Position numbers and translations under genes: made by a program | Notes under the pieces: generated by a model | The model's database searches: none | The model's input: only the letters and a program-made list of their open reading frames with translations | What the model was told of the DNA's origin: nothing | Part shown: one piece after another, positions 12,814-24,183 of the stretch | Layout of the letters: each line of letters begins with the position of its first letter | Numbering within the stretch: the stretch's first letter is position 1 | Assembly (NCBI GenBank): GCA_015501585.1 | Contig: JADNRY010000012.1 | Coordinates: 310,001-374,000, forward strand | Length of the DNA: 64,000 nt | DNA from: Rhodocollybia butyracea | Taxonomy: Eukaryota; Basidiomycota; Agaricomycetes; Agaricales; Omphalotaceae | Direction of reading: 5' to 3'

Positions 12814-14839
12814 ATGGCCTCAAAACCCGACGCGGAGGTGATTAAAGTCCTCACCCAAGCTTTAAAAGATTCGCAAACGAATGCGATGCACTTCAAGCAG
12901 GAATTGGATGCCTCTCTGAAGGTGAGTACTTAGTTACCGCATTTTTCCTAGCTCTAGTCACTATCTTCGAAATGGAGGTTATTGAAGATATATGCCAACG
13001 GAATTCCAAACTAGAAGAACAAAAGCCACTTCGGCCCGAGCAATTGTACATCGAAGACGGTGAAAAGGACATCGCCAAATTGGAAGTGGATAGGCTCGGT
13101 GGGGTAAATGAGAAGCTTGAGGTATGTACATGAAAATCCAAAGTACATTAGTTGCTGATCTATCGAACGTCTTTGCAATCCAGAGAGAATTAAAAATTCT
13201 TGTTAGTATTATGATCAAAGGTGGCCTGATGGAGAATAACCTACGTGATCCACAGAATGAGAGAACGATAAAGTTGGAAGAAGAGCTAGATGTGAAGGCC
13301 AGTATTTATTCAATGGTTCTCGACTCATGAGTTGATTGTATACAAATAACAGACTGGAAATGTAAACAAGCTAGAACAAGAACTCGAAGCGAAGGTAATT
13401 ACCATGAACCAGTGTCCATAGGAGAAGCAGAGATCAACCTTGGCTATTCAGACTGAAAATTTCAAACAACTACAGGAGGAATTGAGAGCGAAGGTAAGTG
13501 ATCATGATGTACACACCGTCGTTCCCTCACCCAGCCTAGACTGAGAATAGCACTGATGTCGAGAATACACTGCTCACACTTTACGAAAAGTACATAAGAT
13601 GTAAGGCTAAGAAGAGTGAGCTTCATCAGGTGAGTTTCTAAGCCGCCTATTAACCATACAAATTTGAACCAGCCACTGAATGTAGGCACTGAAGGATGCA
13701 CAAGCGAAGTGGGATTCTATAGAGGTAAATGCCGGCTCACTTATGCACAGTGCTTTACGCTCATTTTGTGAGACTTTCAACTAACAGGAAAAGAAGCAAG
13801 TCCGTTGCAACGATATCTTCCAATAACTCGATCTGACCATTAGCTTCCGATAACCACAAACGATAGGCCAGAGAAAAGGTACGTTATCTCCTGTAGATAA
13901 AAACAATGTGGTACCAATTCATAAATTATGAGGAACAGTCCATACAGTCGCATATTCAGATCAAGAATCGTCTTCTGCAGCTCCCAAACTTTTCATCGCG
14001 CCCCCACATAAGCAAACTGAGGCCTTTCACTCCAGATACTGACTTGGATTTGCTTACTTTTCTAAAAGAGGCGGTAAGTAACGTCGGTAGAACATATAAT
14101 CGTACTGTCTGTTAAAGTTCTTGTGTTGGCAGGCACCTGGTTATCACTGGTTTGCAACTCATGGATTCGCTGTATGTCTTTCATTCAAGTGTATTGAAAA
14201 TATAGGACGGATTGCTCGATTTTCCACATCAAAGGACTTGTCGCTCCTTCCTCCTCTCACCAACACTACTTCCATTATGTCCCGACGTCGGGAACGATTT
14301 CAAACACTGGCTTCCTAGTAGAGTCCACAAAAAAAACTTATGGTGAAATCAGGGAGCTATTTACGATGGGTCCGAAGGGTGGTTTGATTTATGCAGGCTT
14401 GTACAAGTGCGTTAGCATCGACGATATTCTACCTGGGATAAATCCGATCATGCCACTCCCCAGCGGTTACCAAGTACGAGCTGACAGACCTTGATTGCAT
14501 ATTATACTAACTTGTCCTATCCAGAGAGTAGTCCCGTACGTTGCAGAAGACGCCCGTCAGATGATGCAATTTGGATCTGCCCAACTCGAAGACGAGCCTC
14601 TATCCTCCGGGAAATTAAAGGTTCTGGTCCAGAGAGGAAATTTGAAGGTCGAATGCGTAATCTATCAGTGCGTTGGGTTTAATCACCACCTCTACGAGAC
14701 TCTCTCCTTGCATCCCATGAGAGGAAAAAAGCAGAAACGAAAACACTTGGTAGATGTTGACGAAGCTGGTTCTCCCTCTCAGTCCCCGAACAAAAGGCGC
14801 ACTCAAGGGAGAGATGTCATGCGATGTAGTGCTTGCTGA
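12814..14839 (+). CDS. Coiled-coil protein with DUF6697-like C-terminal domain (paralogue A)
   Basis: The ATG at 12814 opens MASKPDAEVIKVLTQALKDSQ, similar to paralogue B at 18566. The N-terminal half is coiled coil built from many tiny exons. Three consecutive 14-codon exons encode NERTIKLEEELDVK (13256-13297), TGNVNKLEQELEAK (13353-13394) and TENFKQLQEELRAK (13452-13493). A fourth (13540-13629) also begins TEN. The C-terminal half has a globular domain: SHIQIKNRLLQLPNF, APGYHWFATHGF, GFLVESTKKTYGEIRELF, GGLIYAGLYKC, CVIYQCVGFNHHLYETL. A basic, nuclear-signal-like tail (KKQKRKH, NKRRTQG) follows. The RELF...YAGxYKC core recurs in the genes at 18566 and 20416. It resembles the uncharacterised DUF6697 domain of mushrooms, but I name this family from memory. 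Function unknown. Confidence 0.6.
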
Positions 14840-15301
14840 TTGTCTATGTTATGGATTATCAGCGCCAGCGCCGTCAAGCACTCTGCAATTTTGTATTCGA
14901 TATCATCTGCCAGGTCTCTCTTCAAGTATTTACGGTTTTACTCTCAGCGCCTCATATGCATGGACTTGATATAAACAATAGTCGGATTGAAGCCCTAGTT
15001 AACGAGAGAAGTATCGTTGACCTACGTTAATACGACGCGCGGCACCTTTTTGCCTGTACATACCTGATTACCCAGAGTTCTGAACCTCTTCGAAAAAATA
15101 TTCACCCTTTCTTGTGATACAATCAAATGTACGGTGGAAAGGTTCCCGTTTGTCGCTTATACCAGTAATGGAAGAATGGAGATGTGTCTTCCTCCGCGGA
15201 ATTTATATCGAATTTGCTTTGCTAGCTAGAGCCCGGTCCTTTTATAATTATGTTTTGCCGTCAACGTTTTTCAACGTTTATCTTATTTTCCCTCATCCAC
15301 A
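14840..15301. other. Intergenic, no gene recognised
   Basis: 462 bp between two co-directional genes. The short open frames here are unlike known proteins. It presumably contains the 3' flank of paralogue A and the promoter of the 15302 gene. Confidence 0.4.
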
Positions 15302-18154
15302 ATGCCCAACACTCGTCGAAGTGTAGCTCAGCAGAAGGAGCAGCGACCAAAGCCGTGTCGCCCAACCGAGGAATCCCGAAATGTGAATTCTTACGAGAAA
15401 TATCTCGAATACGGGGGATCGAAAAACCAAAGTAGCAATGAGGATGACGTTGATCTTAGTTGGTTCGATAAAACGCGGTTACGCGTTATTGCCGCTGCGG
15501 TCTATGGGTTTCGTTGTATCCTAACGCTTGAACCTGGCTTGACGAACAAAGACTTGAACTTTGTTCACTTTCTAGCAAAAACCACAAGCCTTGTCATTGT
15601 ACGCTTTTGTCCCCTTGTCGTTACTCGGACTAACTTTTGGGGTTATACTTAGCTCCTTTGGCTCGAGCATGCTTGGGGTCTTTATCCTGGCCATTTGAAC
15701 GTGAACTCGTACCTGAACATCGACATTAGTACGAGAAACTTTACATTCGATCTCACTATCTTTGCTAAAGTTCGTTTCAATAGTGCGCATGGATCTACAC
15801 CATTCGTTCGATGCTGGAGTTTTCTTCTTCTTACCAACCATACTTGTTCTCCAGGAGATCCTCGTTTTCACAGAATTCAATGCATCCAACACCAGAACTC
15901 GAGACAAAAAAAAATTTTATGAAGTTAGTTTCAAATGCCCCAAGCACCGTAGACAGCACTGACCATTCAACAGGCTTTCTCGGATACGACGTGGATATAT
16001 AATTTCTACACAGCCGCTTTTGACCAAAATCGCTCCATTCATCGTCGAAATGTCGATACATCCACTCGTATTGCTAGCATTACTCGACATCCTGACAAAG
16101 GTGGTTACACAGAACATTCTTATCCCTTCAACCACACAGACATGCAAAATATCGCTAGTCACGTCCATCCGTTCTTCGTCATCGCAAATGCATACCTCCA
16201 TCTGGCCAAACTTGATTCGAAAAGGCGCCAGAGCATGATGTTGGACAGCGAGGCGTTAAGGCTGGTGTGGAAGATTGGCCAAATCTGGCTGCGGCCAGCG
16301 CCTCCCTCATTCAAAGACACGAAAAGGAACGGGCAAAATGCGATGGGTGACCCCGAGAAGGATAGCGTGTCGTTCCTTGCAGATACGGACAACCAGGGGA
16401 AAGTAAAGTATCAGAAGAAGGAAGTGTTCTATCGGCGGCTTATGGTCTGGGCTGACGAACAGCGGTCAATGGTGAATGTGTTTGCAAAGACGGATCCTGC
16501 ACCAGCGACGCATGACGATATTGGAAAAGTAGATGCATTTTCTTCACAGCCGTTAGTTCGACGTCGAACACGGTCATCGACAATAGCCCAACAGAAGCAG
16601 ACTGAAGTCTCCACCACTCCAGGTTCTTTCAAGAAACGGAAAGAAGGTGAAGACGATGTTTCGGTGGGGTCAGCATCGAGGTCAGCATCGAAGAAGGTAA
16701 AGCTGAGTTCAGTGCACTCATCTAAAATCACTACATCCCCAGCACGTCTTCCCAAGTCACGTGGGAGACCATCTCTCAGAAACGAAACAGACTTGGACCC
16801 AGCCATCCAATCGTATCCTTCCTCGCATCAGGCGGAAGTTGAAGATGGGACTGAATTCCTCCTAGATTTTATTTCTAGTCAAATCACTGCCTTGCGCCAG
16901 GATCCTCGATCAGGGTCCTCGCGCTCTCGGAACAAGACTATCGACGATGAAAAAATCGCAGATATTGCTTTTCGAGTATTAGAGGATCAGATTGCAGCCA
17001 GAGATCGACAGGTGGCAGTTGAAGACCCTGCTTTAGCTTTAAAGATGATGACAGCAAAGCGCCAAACGAGCGCAGCCCCGTCAACGCCAAAATCCACGAA
17101 GAAGTCTAGTGGGTTGAATTTAACTTCCCGTTCTCATTCTCGTTCCTCGAGTCTGACGCTCGCATGCGTTGAAATTACGACAACTCCATCACCGAAGAGG
17201 TCGAGATCCGCCGTTCCCTATGATTATGACGCCACTTGCGAGTTAGAAACTGCAACAGAGCTAGATGAGCCGGCTGATGGAAGGCGAGGAAAATCAATAG
17301 CTCCAGTGGCTCCGAGTAAGCTCGCGTTGCCGTCAGAACAGAGATATTTGAGAGCACTCTCGACTCCTGTGGAAACGAGGTCATCTTCGTTATCGAAATA
17401 TCCTAAAAAGAGCGAAACGATAGCTCTGGGGAACAAACCTAGTTCAAGAGGTGTTGAGGGAAGTTCTAGTCTTAGGACAACCAGGGCCCTTCCTTTTACG
17501 CCCCGCAATACCATCGCGAAAAGATCTTGTTCTCCCGCTCCCGTACTGAGTCCACCAGTCATTAAAGCAAGGGATGACAGCACATTATTTTTGCTCGCAG
17601 GACAGCAGATGATATTTGAAGCATTATCGAAGGAGTTCGGCTTGTCTGTGGGTGAGGTTTCGGGTGTCTACAAAGAATTGGGTGATTTGGAGAAAACCAA
17701 GCGGGTCCTTGCCAAGATTTTGCGTCCTTCCGATATATCATTAGGTGCTCCTCGAGCTTCTTCCAAACTTTCCATCCAAAAAGCGCCTTGGTCGTCGCCG
17801 TCTTCGAAAAAGTTCGTGCGTTCACAAAGTGTTGCTCCATCTTCAAGCGTTTCCAATTTTCCTCCAACTCCGACACGATTGTTCTTGTCTGCTTCTAAAT
17901 CATCCAAAAGGAAAGTAGCTTCATCGCCATCACGCCCATGTGAACCTTTTGACGACGATAACGATGCTGACGAGTCGGACGAGCTTCTTGAAGTGACTAG
18001 ATCTAAAAAGAGAGCGAAGCCGACAGGGCTAGCTGCTAAGCCTGATTTTAAAAAGGCGAAGATAGCTGCGGAGGAACAATGGACACCCGAAAGTCGTTTA
18101 GACTCGTTGACACGATCTATAGAGTTGATTTTGCGTAGTGGCGGTCTTGGTTAA
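15302..18154 (+). CDS. Large Ser-rich nuclear-type protein of unknown function, frameshifted at an A9 run
   Basis: Three exons fit well: 15302-15598 (99 codons), 15653-15923 and 15974-18154 (727 codons with stop). The introns have GTACGC/TTAG ends with a CTAAC branch site, and GTTAGT/ACAG ends with a CTGAC branch site. Exon 2 is one base too long. Its conserved-looking frame (LLWLEHAWGLYPGHLN ... CWSFLLLTNHTCSPGDPRFHR) hits a stop right after the nine A bases at 15906-15914. With eight A bases it would read on into the splice donor in phase. The product would be about 915 aa: an N-terminal globular region of about 300 residues (TWIYNFYTAAFDQNR, HVHPFFVIANAYLHL, LVWKIGQIWLRPAPPSF) and a long disordered Ser/Lys/Arg-rich tail with basic clusters (KKRAKPTG). 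I know similar proteins only as mushroom hypotheticals. No function is assigned. Confidence 0.65.
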
Positions 18155-18244
18155 TTTTTGAACTTGAGACGCTTGTCCCAATATATAGTTAATTAGTAAT
18201 GCCAGTACAGGACATTCACAGCAGCAGAAACAGCACTACTTGCA

Positions 18245-18517
18245 AAGTAGAGGTAGAGGTAGAGGTCAAGGTAGAGGTGTCCCAAATATACTTTTTCAGC
18301 TGTTCAAAGAAAGTAGAGCTAAGCAAAATGTGAAGCTCTAAGTAGATAGGGATTCCGGACCTCGGCGGCTGATGCAGTGGCCGCAAAAACTGATGTCACC
18401 CCCCAAATCGGGAAGGTAGCTCCGGAGCACGCCAAAAGTAGAGCTCCACTTTTAAAACGAGATCTACTTCTAAGTCTACCTCTACTTCTAAGTCTACCTC
18501 TACCTCTACCTCTACTT
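18245..18517. mobile_element. 273-bp foldback/MITE-like element with TAGAGG-repeat inverted termini
   Basis: The left end (18245-18266) is AAG(TAGAGG)3T, and the right end (18496-18517) is its exact reverse complement, a perfect 22-bp terminal inverted repeat. More TAGAGG/CCTCTA units continue inward on both sides. The interior has smaller palindromic pieces around AAGTAGAGCT and AGCTCCACTTTTAAAA. No coding capacity is present. I could not find a convincing target-site duplication. It lies between the 15302 gene and paralogue B. Confidence 0.65.
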
Positions 18518-18565
18518 CGCTCTGTTTTGGCTAGTGTGAAAGCTCTGGGTTAACCGGAGTCCAAG

Positions 18566-20315
18566 ATGGACGACACTGATATGGCGGCAGTTCTAATGAA
18601 AGCTTTAGATGACTGTCAAGGCCGTGTAACAGCCCTCGAGAGGCAACTGAAGGTTCTTTGTCCTTCCTTGCACACTGCCGAAGTATACTCATCATTATGT
18701 AACTCAAACCCATTCGATCTGTAGGATGCCTCAAATGAGAAGTCTCCTGAAAATGGAGAATGTGGCACTTCACAAACAGCTCAGCCAAAGTATAAAAGAC
18801 AAATTATGTCTTTATTTCGATAGTACTCTCGCTGAATGAGATCAAAAGGACGTTGATAATCTTGCCCTCTCTAACCTCGTACGTCCACTGCAGCAGACTG
18901 CAGCTCAGAATAGGCCGAAAGCTCTGATACTTATTTCAGAAACACAAAGTGACGCAGCTCGAGGCAGAGCTTAAGCAGGCGGTACCCGCGCAGCTAATGG
19001 TTCGATTTGATTTTGATCCACTGGACAGGGCAAACAGAACGAAGCTTTGCAATCGGAAATAGCAATACTTCGGCTTCAATATAAAGACTTGAATGCGAAG
19101 AAACAGGAGACTCGTTTGGTAAGAGGATACGCGCAAGGACGTTTATCACTGGTTCATATCACTCCAGGAGCTGGATGACCTTCGAATGAAACTCACGTCT
19201 TTAGAAAGGTACCTCACAGAAACTCGAGTCAAGGTGACTTTTCTCGAGTTACTCGTATACGCAAAATTGTTAATGTTTGTTACTCAACTCTGACAGGAAA
19301 ACCTCGTACGGACGACTTTAACCAGCGAGTTTTACTTCTTACTGACCTGCTTGTTAGCCTACTACTGCGTTGGCACGAATACAAACTCTTTTGCAGTTCT
19401 TACCTCGTATACAAGATTCATCGCGAAATCTTAGTCCTGGCCTCAAAAAAACACCTGGGTTCAATATACAGGAGTATCTAAGACGTGCAGTATGTGATAT
19501 TTCTCGACCCTCTCTCAACGACTCTGACTGTGAGTATAGGCACCTTATCGCCTCTGGTGAGCACTTCCACTCGTTTTCGTTCCGGTAAATTTAACGCCAT
19601 ATAGGTCTGAAAAATCGTACTTTATCCTGCAGGAAAGTACCATTACGCAATGTGGATCGGATCAGCACTATCTGACATGTAGCCCGATGGCCATGACGAT
19701 ACCTGGAACGAACTTTTTTGTTGAGTCTACGTACGACAAGTTGCACGGTCAAAGTCGGGAACTATTCGCAATACTTACATTCTGGCCAGGTTACTTACGC
19801 CGGCACTTACAAATGCCTCGGTACAAAGGAACTCTCCCGCGGGGATGTCTTTGCCTCCGGGCCTAGTGAGTTTAGGTTCCAGGGATCAATATTTATACCA
19901 TCTGATTGTGAAATGCTTAGCCTCCCAGTTCCATCGCCCATAATGCCTATAATCACAATTCCTCTCTACATCGAAACTTCCCCTCGTACAAAGAGCTCTG
20001 TAGGTGGAATTCACGATATTTCAATGCGTGGGGTTTGATAAGAACTTGGCGAATGTTTTGAAACAGAATCAAGCATCGAACGAAAACGAGAGGGACTTCG
20101 AGCAACAGCCCAATCAAGCTCGAAGGGCTAGCCATAGCCTCTTGAAGGCGGGAATAACGACGACTTCCTCAAAACGGAAGAGATGGTCAAAACCGTTAGC
20201 TACTACTGCTAGCAACTCTCGCGCTTCCAGCGGCACAAAGGGGGGAGAAGCGACTGAAATCAGGAACCACTACAACACAGATTCGGTAGGGGATACCACA
20301 TCAGATGAAGACTAA
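18566..20315 (+). CDS. Coiled-coil protein with DUF6697-like C-terminal domain (paralogue B)
   Basis: The ATG at 18566 opens MDDTDMAAVLMKALDDCQGRV, matching the start of paralogue A (AEVIKVLTQALKDSQ). Small coiled-coil exons follow (for example IAILRLQYKDLNAKKQETRL and ELDDLRMKLTSLE). The C-terminal domain lines up with paralogue A piece by piece: SDQHYLTCSPMAMTIPGTNF, FVESTYDKLHGQSRELFAIL, VTYAGTYKCLGTKELSRGD and VEFTIFQCVGFDKNLANVL. The tail is basic, then acidic (SKRKRWSK ... DTTSDED), with TAA ending at 20315. Introns near 19590-19800 are inferred from homology to A, and several exon borders remain uncertain, so a partly decayed copy is possible. Function unknown. It converges with paralogue C: the stop codons are 100 bp apart. 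Confidence 0.5.
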
Positions 20316-20415
20316 GTAATTATCAATATTAGTTGTATCTAGTCTGACTCTAACTACAATAGTTCAAAGGCGAGATGCTCATGTCTACGAAAGCTCATCA
20401 ATATAGAAAATGTAA

Positions 20416-21789
20416 CTACAATACTCGAGTCCCTTCCTTCAAAGCCTTTGGAGCCAGCTTTTGATTTCCTTTCTTGACTTGAACCGGTTTGAGAAGAGTC
20501 CGATAAATGCCTTCGTCGTAGTCAACCATCTGTAATGCCACAGCTTCGACCTTTAAGGAACCCGACTTGTACATCTCACCGAGCTGACGGAAGCTCGGGA
20601 AACCTCTTGGCAATAGGGGTGGTGTGGCGGCAACAGCAATATGGTGGGGGGACTAAGGATTGAAATCGGATATCAGTACGAGAACGAGAATGATTACTCA
20701 CAATATCTTCCGGAAGGTAAAGCCCCTGCGGTGCAAGCCTTTCCAAGGAATGCATTTTGAAACGACCCGCATAGACAAGCCCGTTCTGGTGATTAAGAAA
20801 CAGTTCGCGAGTCATACCGTGAAAATGCTTGAACCTGGATTGAATCCTGTACTCGAGTCCAGATCCGGTGCACTCGGATAAGTTTTGGTCTAGAGGACCG
20901 AAAGCGAGGACGTGTTGTGTATTTGTGACGCATCTATGAATGCATCCAGGGAAGAGAAACACATCTTCAGTTTGCCTTGAACGGGAATTAATATCTTGTA
21001 CAAAAATTTCCAGGGTGATTTACCAATCTCTTTGGGGAATCTGTCGCCATTCATAGAAGTAAGCAGGAAAATTTGCTCGGTCACAGAGCACGGAAACATA
21101 CCACCATCTTCAAATGTTCGATTAATCCAGAATCTCTCGCAATAGCGAACTTCATTGTCCGCATATCATCGAGTTGTGGGATGTGTTGTATGGTTGGCAA
21201 GGCTGCGAGTTTTTTTTGAAATTCGTTGATTAGGATAACCTATAAGTGAAATGCGAGAACACATTGACAAGTAACTTTTGCTAAAGGAAGCCTACTTACA
21301 TCATTTGTTTCCAGTTTCAATCGGTGCGTTGTTGGAACGTTCGGTGGCAATTTGGTCACGCGTGTCTGTGGTGAAAAGTTAGATGTTGTTAGTGATAATG
21401 AGAGAACAGTAACGACACGCGCTTTGACGACTCCACTTGAGCTAGAACGTGTAATAGACTCCTCATTGGGTTGATCTTGTGTTGTAGCACGCTTCTATAA
21501 TAGGTTGGGCATCAGGTATGACCAAGAAGACTATAGTGATAGAATATGTAGATAAATAACCTTCTTAAACTTGAGCGTGCCATAGACAGCTGATTTTCGC
21601 GACGCAACAAAGTAAGGCTGTCAAAATCATGCATCAGTACGCTATAATAACGAAGAATATTAATAGCTTGTTCAAATAAGGTCATACATGAGTTTTTACT
21701 CGTGGGTCGACAGGACAAGAGGCAGGTCGACGAGTGGCTGGTCCGTATTCAGTCGAATGATTGGTTGAGGGCTTCGGATCGGTGTACAT
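20416..21789 (-). CDS. DUF6697-like protein without the long coiled coil (paralogue C)
   Basis: On the minus strand, the ATG at 21789 opens MYTDPKPSTNHSTEYGPATR and the first exon ends at a GTATGA donor. Later exons give PYFVASRKSAVYGTLKFKK, KRATTQDQPNEESITRSSSS, TRVTKLPPNVPTTHRLKLE and KFAIARDSGLIEHLKMV. The shared core then appears: SRFKHFHGMTRELFLNHQ, GLVYAGRFKMHSLERLAPQG, KVEAVALQMVDYDEGIYRTL and a basic C-terminus ending KEGTRVL (TAG at 20416-20418). The TRELF...GLVYAGRFK block corresponds to IRELF...GLIYAGLYK in A and SRELF...VTYAGTYK in B. The N-terminus differs from A and B and carries no obvious coiled coil. Function unknown. It is transcribed away from the aldo/keto reductase gene. 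Confidence 0.6.
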
Positions 21790-22233
21790 GTAGCAGCTCG
21801 CGGGGAGGGTGAAAGGAAGACGTGAGAATCGGCATCAATTTACGGCGTTGAATCCCTTCAACTCAACGCTCATCGAGCTGCCAACGTTTAACATTTAACG
21901 TTTTCATTCTGAATTATCTAGTTTTGAAGCTCCCACCCACTCACACCTTTCTACATGGATCATATTCGCGGAATAGTGTATTATTTGCTATCAGCGTCTA
22001 GATTTAAAGACGGGGACGCGGGCCGAGCCCTTCAACCCTCCTTCAACTTAACCAAATACTATCTATAGCCTGTAAATATGATTAAAATATCTGGGATCAT
22101 CAGGTGTTCTTCGTTCGTTCCTGATTTGCGATTGCGATTGGCCGAGCCCGGCGTTCGTCATGATATATGATATGCTCTGGTTGCGCAATTTCGTTGAACT
22201 TTGTCTCTCGGAACTTCTCCCCAGCTTTTTACG
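21790..22233. other. Divergent promoter region (paralogue C / aldo-keto reductase)
   Basis: 444 bp between two divergent starts. No regulatory motif stands out, and no gene is recognised. Confidence 0.4.
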
Positions 22234-23657
22234 ATGCCTTTTAAACCCACTGATTCTGCTACGCTTTCTACTGGTATCAAGATCCCCGTAATTGGTCCGT
22301 CAATGTACTGGATGTCGCACCAGTGGTTACATGACTAAATCTTTCAATAACTTCCCAGCCAATGGTTCATGGGCTCCTTCGACCGGAAATGCACGAGCAG
22401 AGGCTAAAGATTGGACGTTGACCGCTTTAAAGGTGAACTCTGTCGTACATAATAATATCAGCACTTCATTCGCTCCGAAAAAAAAAAACCTTTAGGCGGG
22501 TTATAGACACATTGATACGGCTCAAGGCTATGGTGCATCAACCTCAGGCTTTTCAGAGATTCTTGCTGAGCGCAGTACATAGGAACCGAAAACTCTGTCG
22601 GTCTGGCGATTAAGGAATCTGGCTTGAAACGAGAGGAAGTCTTCATCACTACCAAGTTACCGTGAGCTCTACTTGATTTTGCAGAGTATTTTTGCAGCAC
22701 TGCATATCCAGACAGATTTACAGATCACGATAACGTGCAACAGTCCTTCAATGAAAGTTTGGAAAACCTCGGCGTGGATTATGTTGACTTAGTGTGTCGC
22801 CCAAGTCATTACATATCATCATGTTCGTTTTCTCTAAAACGATATCCAGTACCTACTTCACTGGCCTCAATTCATCCGGTTTGATGGAACCGAATCTCGA
22901 GAAAACGCCAAGGCTATCTCGAGTCCAACTTTTAGTGAAGTTTGGTTCGAAATCGAGAAGATTTTCGAACAGAAGAAAGCCAAAGCTATTGGGGTTAGTA
23001 ACTTCTCAATCAAAAAGTATTTCATTTTTTTCCCTTCGCAATTCGCTTGCTCAACTCCTCCCCCTCTTAGCTTGGAGATACTGTTGAAGAGTGCGAAAGT
23101 GGTACCGGCCGCTAATCAAGTCGAGTAAGTTTTATCTAGGCTTGAATAACTGGTCACTTATCAAAACCAATCAGATTACATCCTTACCTTGCTCAGAACG
23201 AACTTCGAGAGTACTGTAGAAGCAAAGGCATTGTCGTTGTAGCCTATGCACCCAGCGGTGAGCGTGCATTGTCTGTTATCGTGACTAGACATTTATAAAA
23301 TATCAACAGGTTACAGCCAAGTACGCAATGACCCTGTCATCGGCCAAATTGCACAGGAACACAATGTCACTCCGAATCAAGTAATTCTTGGCTGGCACCT
23401 TGCAAGAGAGACAGTGGTTGTCCCCAAGAGTCAAGACGTGAGACGTCAGCGCGATAATATTACCGTATGTCTATTCTAATTTCTGTGCATGTGTTACTGT
23501 GACTCACTCATAATCGACATATCCTTTCCAGCTCCCTGTTCTCAGCGAGGACGATGTGAAGAAGATTGATGCTCTCGATCGCGGGGAACGCATCTGCAAC
23601 AAACCAGATGAATCTGGACTTGTCTGGGGATGGTCGATGGAACAACTGGGATGGTAG
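22234..23657 (+). CDS. Aldo/keto reductase (AKR superfamily)
   Basis: The ATG at 22234 opens [20 protein letters not shown]. Joined exons give a TIM-barrel AKR of about 310 aa with the expected landmarks. [13 protein letters not shown] carries the catalytic Asp and Tyr, [10 protein letters not shown] the catalytic Lys and YLLHWPQF the catalytic His. [53 protein letters not shown] and [14 protein letters not shown] complete the NADPH-binding core. All four tetrad residues are present, so the enzyme should be an active NADPH-dependent carbonyl reductase in the cytosol. The substrate cannot be read from sequence. At least six introns of about 50-65 bp are present. An A10 run lies harmlessly inside an intron near 22480. 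The stop is TAG at 23655-23657. Confidence 0.88.
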
Positions 23658-23759
23658 GCCGTAAGAAGTGCGTTCAATGGAAGACCTTATTAGTTTAAAT
23701 GATATGTATGCCGGTGTATGCGCAAGACTGAATTATTTTCAAAGCTTGTAAAGATTAAG

Positions 23760-24183
23760 ACTGCAGACAACCTCCAGATACAATTGTCATATCCGTGCCT
23801 GGGTATATGTCGAGAAGAACGCTGAAGTTATTTGTATGCAATGTAGCTGCAGCTACTGTATCGGAAATACAGACCAGCATTGCAGATGCTGCAAAGGCGG
23901 CTGCAATAAAGCTCCTCATTCTCTCTGATAGTACATCGCAAGGGGGGATGCACAAGTTTTTTTACGGAAAGGGAACAGGTTGCAGGTAAGTTTGTTGCCT
24001 ATATCTTGACGCATCGCTCTCCCTCTGATTTTTCTGCGATGAAGATGATTCGTTGAGGGCGATCACGTCTCCCTTGTGAAAATCGCAAAGATGTACAACA
24101 GCTTGAAGGAGATTGAGTACGCCAACGTGATTTCAGGACCGGAATCTGGGCTCAGAAGAACGGTGTTGGAGATTGGGTTCTAG
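23760..24183 (+). pseudogene. Remnant of an NmrA-like/isoflavone-reductase-type NAD(P) oxidoreductase
   Basis: Separate short pieces look like the middle and end of an NmrA-like protein: VSEIQTSIADAAKAAAIKLL, GMHKFFYGKGTG, KFVAYILTHRSPSDFSAM, then, after a stop and frame change, GDHVSLVKIAKMYNSLKEIE and ISGPESGLRRTVLEIGF with a stop at 24181-24183. The N-terminal dinucleotide-binding fold and most of the middle are missing, and the pieces lie in more than one frame without clean splice sites. I therefore read it as a decayed, internally deleted copy. It starts about 100 bp after the aldo/keto reductase stop. Confidence 0.6.

Noticed and set aside
15924..15952. A 29-bp intron (GTTAGT ... CCGTAG) in the 15302 gene
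   Set aside because: Too short. A 50-bp intron from the same donor to CAACAG at 15973, with a CTGAC branch site, fits size and frame better.
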